Part shown: positions 58,662 through 64,000 of the stretch, in pieces | How the letters are laid out: each line of letters begins with the position of its first letter | Numbering within the stretch: position 1 is the stretch's first letter | Assembly: GCA_036788195.1 (NCBI GenBank) | Contig: DAIQNX010000014.1 | Location: 1-64,000 of the forward strand | Length of the DNA stretch: 64,000 bases | From: CALFXN01 sp937957815 | GTDB taxonomy: Bacteria > Synergistota > Synergistia > Synergistales > Aminobacteriaceae | Reading direction: 5' to 3' | Program-made: the position numbers and the translations under genes | The notes under the pieces: model-generated | Database searches by the model: none | The model's input: the letters and a program-made list of their open reading frames with translations, nothing else | Told to the model about the DNA's origin: nothing

Positions 58662-59147
58662 ATGCGATGTCCGAAGTGCGGCTCTCTGGAGACCAGAGTC
58701 ATCGAAACGCGAACGGCGGATGAAGGTCGGGTAGTGCGCCGGAGACGCGAGTGTCCCGATTGCACCGCGCGATTCACGACCTACGAAAAGGCAGAACTTC
58801 GCCGTGCGCTGCGAGTCATCAAAAAAGACGGAAGACGCGAAGGATTCGATCGCGACAAGATGATCCGGGGGATGAACAAGGCCTGCGAAAAGCTGCCAGT
58901 GACGCTCGAACAGATAGAGGATCTGGCCTCTCGGATCGAGAACGAGCTTCGGCTCGAGGGATACGGGGACGTCCCTGCGGATGTCCTCGGCGGAAGGGTC
59001 ATGGAGGGGCTCAAACAGCTGCATCAGGTGGCCTATGTCCGTTTCGCCTCCGTGTATCGCCAGTTCTCGGATATCGAGAGTTTTCAGCACGAGATCGCCC
59101 GGCTTATCGGGGAGAGGGAGTGTGTCGTGAATGACAGGAAGGAATAG
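58662..59147 (+). CDS. nrdR: Transcriptional repressor NrdR
   Basis: Zinc-ribbon and ATP-cone repressor of ribonucleotide reductase genes, 161 residues. The zinc ribbon MRCPKCGSLETRVIETR with CPDCTARFTTYE is complete, followed by the ATP-cone (VIKKDGRREGFDRDKMIRGM; YVRFASVYRQFSDIESF). GGAGG lies eight bases before ATG 58662. It overlaps nrdD by 17 bases and would bind the boxes just upstream. Confidence 0.96.
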   Translation: MRCPKCGSLETRVIETRTADEGRVVRRRRECPDCTARFTTYEKAELRRALRVIKKDGRREGFDRDKMIRGMNKACEKLPVTLEQIEDLASRIENELRLEGYGDVPADVLGGRVMEGLKQLHQVAYVRFASVYRQFSDIESFQHEIARLIGERECVVNDRKE

Positions 59148-61251
59148 GCAGCTTTCTCAGGGACAGCAGATGACGATGTTCCCCTCGGCGGGAGGAGAAT
59201 CCACGGATCTGGCGCTTCTCGTTGACGCGCTCGCGAAAGAGGAGAGCTCTCCATGGAACGGGGAACGCATACGGGACGCGCTCGTCGTTGAAGCCGGAGT
59301 GGATCCGGTCATCGCCGCGGAGATCGCCTCCGGGATCGAGGAGGAAATCTCCGAGTGCGGCCGGAACCGCGTGACGACCGCCGTGATCCGCGAGATGGCC
59401 AACGTCCGCCTTTTCAAGAGGGGGCTGGACGCGAAGATCCTGGACCACACGACGATCGGGATTCCGGTGCACGACCTCGAGACGATGATGCTCGTTCCGA
59501 ACCGCGAGAACAGCAATACGACGCATAACCCGGAGTCCATCAATCTGTCCATCGCGGAACTGGCCCTGAAGCAGTATGCCCTGAGCAAGGTCTTCTCGAA
59601 GGATGTCGCCGAGGCGCATCTCGCCGGCGCCATACATCTCCACGACCTCGGGATGGTGAACCGCCCGTACTGTTCGGGGCAGAGCCTCGCCTACGTCGCG
59701 AAATACGGGCTGAACCTCCCGTCGATCACGAGCATCTCGGGCCCTGCGAGGCATCCCGACGTCCTTCTCGCGCACCTTCTCAAGATGACATCGGTCCTGC
59801 AGAACAATTTCGCGGGCGCCATCGGATGGGATGCCGTAAACGTCTTTTTCGCGCCCTACCTCGTGGGCGCCGACGACACGAAACTTCACCAGCTCGCCCA
59901 GATGCTGATCTTCGAGTTCAACCAGCTTGCGGGAGGACGCGGCGGACAGGTTGCGTTCACCGACATCAACCTGTACTACGAAGTTCCGGCGCACTTCAGG
60001 GACGTCCCCGCCATCGGCCCGGGAGGGAAGGAGACGGGGAAGACGTACGGCGATTACGCCGGGGAATCGAAACGATTCCTGAGGGCACTCTTCGACGTCT
60101 ATCTCGAGGGAGACAGCCGGGGACAGCCGTTCTTCTTCCCGAAACCCCTCTTTCATATTACGGAAGCCTTTTTCAGGGAACCCGGATGGGAAGAGATGCT
60201 CGAACTCGCGTGTCGCGTCGCTTCGGAGAAGGGCAACACGTACTTCGTGTTCGACCGGGGCGGGGTGGCGAAGCTCAGCGAGTGCTGCCGCCTGAGCTTC
60301 GAGCTGGAGGAGGAGGACCTCGCCGAAGCGAGGCGGCCGTGGAAACTCCGGTTCTGCGCCCTGCAGAACGTGACGCTGAACCTTCCGCGGTGTGCGTATC
60401 GAAGCGGCAGGGATTCCGATACTCTCTTCGAGCTGGTCGATCACTACATGGAGCTGGCCGCGAAGGCTCACATTCAGAAGAAGGCGTTTCTCGAGAGCAT
60501 TCTGAAGCTCGGGAAGCGCGGTCCCCTTTCCGTCCTGTGCATGGACCACGACGGGGAAGCATACCTGCGCTTCGGGAAAGTCCGCTATCTCATCGGAATC
60601 CTCGGAATCAACGAACTCGCGCAGCATATGACGGGCAAACAGATTCATGAAAGCAGGGAGTCGATGGATCTCGCGCTCGCGGTCGTCCGGTACATGGACC
60701 TCAAGTGCCGTGAGCTGTCCGATCGCCTCGGGATCCGGATCGTCCTCGAACAGACGCCCGCCGAAAGCACGGCCTACCGCTTCGCGAAACTCGACCTCAA
60801 GTCCTACGCCGAGGAAGCCGGACGTGTGGTCAAGGGCGACCTCGACGGAGGCGATGTGTACTATACGAACAGCACGCATTTCGCGTACGGCGTTCCCATG
60901 GATCCCGCGAAGAAGGTCTCCGAGGAGGGGCGGTTCCATCCGATGATCACGGCCGGTTCGATCACGCATATCTGGATGGGGGAACACAAGCCCGATCCCG
61001 CGGCGTTGGGATCGTTCGTCGGGAAGATCTTCCGCGAGACCGAGAACGCGCAGGTCGCGTTCAGCCCCGAGTTCACGATCTGCAACGAATGCGGCCGGGT
61101 TTCGCGCGGACTTCGCCTCGACTGCGAATATTGCGGAAGCGACAATGTCGATGGCATCACGCGAATCACGGGATACTTCACGCGGACCTCCAGCTGGAAC
61201 CGCGGAAAGAAAGCGGAACTTCGGGACCGCCGGAGAACCCGGCTCGCCTGA
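59131..61251 (+). CDS. nrdD: Anaerobic ribonucleoside-triphosphate reductase
   Basis: Class III reductase that makes dNTPs without oxygen. The 706-residue product has a reduced ATP-cone-like N terminus (about 25-95), the ten-stranded barrel (HNPESINLSIAELALKQ; AIHLHDLGMVNRPYC), the C-terminal zinc site CNECGR/CEYCGS, and the glycyl-radical motif RITGYF with the glycine at residue 681. It needs the activase encoded next. The gene marks the organism as able to grow anaerobically. Confidence 0.97.
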   Translation: MTGRNRQLSQGQQMTMFPSAGGESTDLALLVDALAKEESSPWNGERIRDALVVEAGVDPVIAAEIASGIEEEISECGRNRVTTAVIREMANVRLFKRGLDAKILDHTTIGIPVHDLETMMLVPNRENSNTTHNPESINLSIAELALKQYALSKVFSKDVAEAHLAGAIHLHDLGMVNRPYCSGQSLAYVAKYGLNLPSITSISGPARHPDVLLAHLLKMTSVLQNNFAGAIGWDAVNVFFAPYLVGADDTKLHQLAQMLIFEFNQLAGGRGGQVAFTDINLYYEVPAHFRDVPAIGPGGKETGKTYGDYAGESKRFLRALFDVYLEGDSRGQPFFFPKPLFHITEAFFREPGWEEMLELACRVASEKGNTYFVFDRGGVAKLSECCRLSFELEEEDLAEARRPWKLRFCALQNVTLNLPRCAYRSGRDSDTLFELVDHYMELAAKAHIQKKAFLESILKLGKRGPLSVLCMDHDGEAYLRFGKVRYLIGILGINELAQHMTGKQIHESRESMDLALAVVRYMDLKCRELSDRLGIRIVLEQTPAESTAYRFAKLDLKSYAEEAGRVVKGDLDGGDVYYTNSTHFAYGVPMDPAKKVSEEGRFHPMITAGSITHIWMGEHKPDPAALGSFVGKIFRETENAQVAFSPEFTICNECGRVSRGLRLDCEYCGSDNVDGITRITGYFTRTSSWNRGKKAELRDRRRTRLA

Positions 61252-61255
61252 GGCC

Positions 61256-61957
61256 ATGATGGTTCCGTTCGGAGCCTTTCTCAATCCGTCGTTTCTCGAC
61301 TGGGACGGCAAGGTTACCGCCGTCCTTTTCTGCATCGGCTGTCCGTTCCGCTGTCCGTTCTGCCACAATGCGGGGCTTGTCCTCGGAGGGGTACGGCCGC
61401 GTTCGTTCGCGCGCATCGTCGCGTCATTGCGGCGAACGAAGGAATTTCTCGACGGCCTCGTCATATCCGGCGGCGAACCGGCGATGTACGCGTCGCTTCC
61501 GGGGACGATCCGGGAACTGCGGTCCGCGACGGGGCTGCCCCTAAAGATCGACACGAACGGCCTGTATCCCGACATGCTCGAGGCACTGCTCGCCGAGGGG
61601 CTCGTCGACGCTGTCGCAATGGACGTCAAGGGACCCGAAGGGAAGTACGGACTTCTTGCCGGGGTCCCCGTCGACACGGGACGGATCATCCGGTCGATGG
61701 ACATTCTCGCGCGTTCCGGCGCGGACGTTCTCTTTCGCACGACGTACGTTCCCGACCTCATGACAGAAACGGATCTTCTCGAGGTGCGGCGACTCGTCGG
61801 AACGCGCGGACGCTGGGTCGTCCAGCTTTTCCGGCCGGGCAGCACGCTCGCTCCGGAGTTGCGGAGCGGCCGAAGGCCAGATCCGGCGAGGCTGCGCGCG
61901 CTTCTTCCGGATATCGAGATCCGGGGTGCGACCCGGGAGACGAAAAGCGGAGAATGA
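61256..61957 (+). CDS. nrdG: Anaerobic ribonucleotide reductase activating protein
   Basis: Radical-SAM activase that creates the glycyl radical on NrdD. The 233-residue product carries FCIGCPFRCPFCHN, with the C-x3-C-x2-C cluster motif, and ISGGEPAMY, TNGLYPDML and AMDVKGP. It is longer than the 154-residue E. coli NrdG, like the pyruvate-formate-lyase-activase-type forms of many anaerobes. ATG 61256 and 61259 are adjacent choices with only a weak GAGG nearby, and the gap after nrdD is four bases. Confidence 0.93.
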   Translation: MMVPFGAFLNPSFLDWDGKVTAVLFCIGCPFRCPFCHNAGLVLGGVRPRSFARIVASLRRTKEFLDGLVISGGEPAMYASLPGTIRELRSATGLPLKIDTNGLYPDMLEALLAEGLVDAVAMDVKGPEGKYGLLAGVPVDTGRIIRSMDILARSGADVLFRTTYVPDLMTETDLLEVRRLVGTRGRWVVQLFRPGSTLAPELRSGRRPDPARLRALLPDIEIRGATRETKSGE

Positions 61958-62038
61958 ATTTCACGGGATTTCCGTGCCGGCGTCGTTCGAAGAAATATGC
62001 CCGTATCTTCCCGGGTGTTCCGCAGGGCAAGATTCGTG

Positions 62039-62044
62039 TATAAT
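62039..62044 (+). promoter_or_regulatory. -10 box of the livK promoter
   Basis: Perfect TATAAT (62039-62044), 49 bases before the livK ATG. No good -35 box is seen (TGTTCC at a 17-base spacing), so an activator may be needed. Confidence 0.55.
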
Positions 62045-62092
62045 TCAATCGTGCTTTGATCCACAATTTTTAATTACGAGGAGGGTGTTGTG

Positions 62093-63226
62093 ATGCGGTT
62101 ACGTAAGGTATTGGTTGCTTTACTTCTTGTGTGCGCCTTTGCGGGGGTCGCGTTTGCCGAAGACGTGATCCGGATTGGAGTCTATCTTCCCCTGACGGGA
62201 AGAACCGCTTTCGGTGGCCAGCTGGAGCTCGAAGGAGTCCAGATGGCTCACAAGGAAATGCCTTCCGTTCTTGGGAAAAAGGTCGAACTCGTTGTCGTCG
62301 ACAACAAGACAGACAAGGTCGAAGCGGCCAATGCCGTGAAGCGCCTGATCGAGAAGGAAAAGGTCGTCGCGGTCATCGGAACGTACGGTTCGTCTCTTGC
62401 CATGGCCGGCGGGGAAGTCGCCGAAAAGGCCGGAGTCCCGATGATGGGAACCTCCTGCACGAACCCCCTCGTGACCCAGGGCAAGAAGTTCGTTTTCCGC
62501 GCGTGCTTCATCGATCCCTTCCAGGGTGCCGGTGCGGCGACCTATGCCGTAAAAACCCTGAACATGAAGAAGGCCGCCCTTCTCGTGGACGTGGCGAATG
62601 ACTATTGCGTCGGACTCGCGAACTTCTTCAAACAGTCGTACAAGAAGCTCGGCGGAGAGATCGTCTCCGAACTCAAGTACAACTCCGGCGATCAGGACTT
62701 CACCGCGCAGCTGACCGAGATCATCAGCAAGAAGCCCGATGTCCTCTTCCTTCCGGCGGACTTCGCCGAAGGCGCGATCGTGATGAAGCAGGCCAGAGAG
62801 CTTGGCGCGAAGTTCCAGATCATGGGCGGCGACGCCATGGACAACCCCGAGATCGTGAAGATCGGCGGTGCGGCGGTCGAGGGCTTCATCCACACGACCT
62901 TCCCGTATGACCCATCGATGAAGGACATGAGCGACATCGCGAAGAAGTTCACCGAGAACTGGAAGAAGGCCTTCCCGGACAAGGATCCGAATGTCAACGC
63001 AGCCCTCGGGTACGATTCTTACATGCTTGTCGCCCACGCAATCACGACCGCCGGAAAGGCGGAACCGGCGGCCATCCGCGACGCACTCGAGAAGATCAAG
63101 GACTTCCCGGGCGTCACAGGAAACAAGACCATCAACGCCACCCACGATGCCGAGAGCCCGGTCGGCGTCGTCCAGATCAAGAACGGAAAGAAGCTCTTCA
63201 TCGGAACCGTTTCCCCGCAGATGTAG
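62093..63226 (+). CDS. livK: Branched-chain amino-acid ABC transporter substrate-binding protein
   Basis: Periplasmic binding protein of the Leu/Ile/Val-BP family, 377 residues. The signal peptide ends at AGVAFA, followed by EDVIRIGVYLPLTGRTAFGG and two Rossmann-like lobes (VVDNKTDKVEAANAVKRLIE; AVIGTYGSSLAMAGGEVAEK). The specific ligand cannot be told; amino acids are usual. ATG at 62093 has GGAGG upstream; a GTG directly before it (62090) is the alternative. It is separated from livH by a strong terminator, so it can be made in excess over the permease. Confidence 0.95.
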   Translation: MRLRKVLVALLLVCAFAGVAFAEDVIRIGVYLPLTGRTAFGGQLELEGVQMAHKEMPSVLGKKVELVVVDNKTDKVEAANAVKRLIEKEKVVAVIGTYGSSLAMAGGEVAEKAGVPMMGTSCTNPLVTQGKKFVFRACFIDPFQGAGAATYAVKTLNMKKAALLVDVANDYCVGLANFFKQSYKKLGGEIVSELKYNSGDQDFTAQLTEIISKKPDVLFLPADFAEGAIVMKQARELGAKFQIMGGDAMDNPEIVKIGGAAVEGFIHTTFPYDPSMKDMSDIAKKFTENWKKAFPDKDPNVNAALGYDSYMLVAHAITTAGKAEPAAIRDALEKIKDFPGVTGNKTINATHDAESPVGVVQIKNGKKLFIGTVSPQM

Positions 63227-63250
63227 AAGCACACGAGATATGGTCATGCG

Positions 63251-63291
63251 TTGGGGGGAGGAGGGATTCCCTCTTCCCCCCAATTTTTTTT
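63251..63291 (+). terminator. Strong intercistronic terminator between livK and livH
   Basis: Fifteen-base stem (63251-63265 with 63269-63283, one G-U pair), three-base loop and eight T (63284-63291). Leaky read-through would allow less permease than binding protein. Confidence 0.93.
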
Positions 63292-63310
63292 GAGTGGGGG
63301 GGCAGTTCGC

Positions 63311-64000
63311 ATGAGCTTCGAAATGTTCGTGCAACACCTGTTCAACGCAATAACCCTCGGATCGCTGTATGGTCTCGTCGCCATCGGATATACGATGGTG
63401 TACGGCATCCTCAGGCTGATCAATTTCGCTCACGGCGATATCTTCATGCTCGGCGCCTATTTCATGTTTTTCGGTACGGTCGTGTTCACGCTTCCCTGGG
63501 GGGTAGCCGCGGTCATTGCGGTCGCGGGGTCGAGCGTCTGCGGAATCTTCGTCGATCGGATCGCCTTTCGTCCCCTGCGCGACGCCCCGAGAATCTCCGC
63601 CCTTATCAGCGCAATCGGTGTCTCGTTTCTGATCGAAAACCTCAGTCTCGTTCTGTTTACGGGGCTTCCGCGTCAGGTGATGCAGCCGGAATGGCTCATG
63701 AAGGTCTTTATGATCGGTGAGGTCCGGATTCTTCCGTTGGCGATCATCGTTCCGATCAGCACGTTCATCCTCGTGCTCGGGCTGCTCTGGATCGTTTACC
63801 GCACAAAACCGGGGCTTGCGATGCGCGCGATTTCCAAGGATATCGAGACGACCAGGCTGATGGGCGTTTCGGTCGACAGGATCATCGCGCTGGCTTTCGG
63901 TCTCGGCTCGGCGCTCGCTGCCGCCTCGGGCATCATGTGGGCGCTCAGGTATCCGCAGATCCATCCGTTCATGGGAGTGTTTCCCGGGTTCAAGGCTTTC
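63311..64000 (+). CDS. livH: Branched-chain amino-acid ABC transporter permease LivH (3' end outside window)
   Basis: Inner-membrane permease of the LIV-type importer; 230 residues are in the window. Family marks are SLYGLVAIGYTMVYGILRLI, NFAHGDIFMLGAY, ALISAIGVSFLIENL and TKPGLAMRAISKDIETTRLM with LMGV. It has at least six hydrophobic segments before the window edge. The ATG follows GTGGGGGGCAG. LivM, LivG and LivF genes are expected beyond the edge. Confidence 0.93.
   Translation, partial: MSFEMFVQHLFNAITLGSLYGLVAIGYTMVYGILRLINFAHGDIFMLGAYFMFFGTVVFTLPWGVAAVIAVAGSSVCGIFVDRIAFRPLRDAPRISALISAIGVSFLIENLSLVLFTGLPRQVMQPEWLMKVFMIGEVRILPLAIIVPISTFILVLGLLWIVYRTKPGLAMRAISKDIETTRLMGVSVDRIIALAFGLGSALAAASGIMWALRYPQIHPFMGVFPGFKAF

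Noticed and set aside
59104..62064. A 986-codon minus-strand open frame
   Set aside because: It is the antisense shadow of nrdD and nrdG, which are unmistakable; it has no family motif and no ribosome site.
1..64000. CRISPR arrays, insertion sequences, prophage genes, rRNA
   Set aside because: No regularly spaced repeats, transposase or integrase motifs, phage structural genes or rRNA segments were seen anywhere in the window.

Overview
The window is a gene-dense, GC-rich (roughly 58-60 percent by eye) chromosomal segment from a bacterium that looks like a member of the Synergistota, an anaerobic, amino-acid-fermenting diderm phylum. The reasons are combined. There is an outer-membrane-type beta-barrel with an N-terminal SLH domain, LPS-transport genes (LptC-like, LptD), and a CsaB-type pyruvyl transferase. 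There is a class III (anaerobic) ribonucleotide reductase, a ferredoxin-type 2-oxoacid oxidoreductase, and a LivK/LivH amino-acid importer. Several secreted proteins match no family I know. The phylum call is an inference from gene content; no rRNA gene is present to confirm it.

Layout. (1) 1-6849: surface polysaccharide genes. A DegT-type sugar aminotransferase (cut by the window edge) and two acyltransferases run on the plus strand. They converge on a minus-strand group: two glycosylation-type proteins, a GT10 fucosyltransferase-like enzyme, rmlB and rmlA. (2) 6850-9890: a 580-base regulatory gap, the SLH porin and a secreted coiled-coil protein. (3) 10014-18744: pfkA, a DUF4392 protein, an ECF S-component, a lipoprotein, talC, rho, a LysM/M23 peptidase and pyrG. 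(4) 18780-23940: envelope genes ending in lptC-like and lptD. (5) 23986-39631: greA diverges from a run of about 15 genes in which most neighbours share a stop-start overlap. The run is rnj, uppP, a DUF4321 gene, maf, a DUF5693 gene, csaB, a split transketolase, ftsE, ftsX, envC-like, ctpA, a divergent deacetylase, purA and a GNAT gene. (6) 39719-45027: tRNA-Val(CAC), an unknown gene plus a CstA transporter, a small zinc ribbon and a two-gene 2-oxoacid oxidoreductase. (7) 45237-47673, minus strand: folK, folP and a histidine phosphatase. (8) 47780-57423: a CIRCE-controlled hrcA-grpE-dnaK-dnaJ operon, then prmA, mtaB and a second, divergent Hsp70 with its own J-domain protein. (9) 57455-61957: HIT protein, rpsU, yqeY, then nrdR-nrdD-nrdG behind NrdR boxes. 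(10) 62093-64000: livK, a strong terminator and the start of livH.

How the parts fit. Much of the window concerns the cell envelope. The SLH porin would tie the outer membrane to the wall. CsaB, next to a DUF5693 membrane protein, would make the pyruvylated wall polymer that SLH domains bind. UppP supplies undecaprenyl phosphate carrier, LptC/LptD export LPS, and FtsEX with the EnvC-like protein and CtpA control wall cleavage at division. The chaperone block, anaerobic dNTP synthesis and amino-acid/2-oxoacid genes complete a strict-anaerobe picture. I see no insertion sequence, phage, CRISPR array or rRNA in the window.
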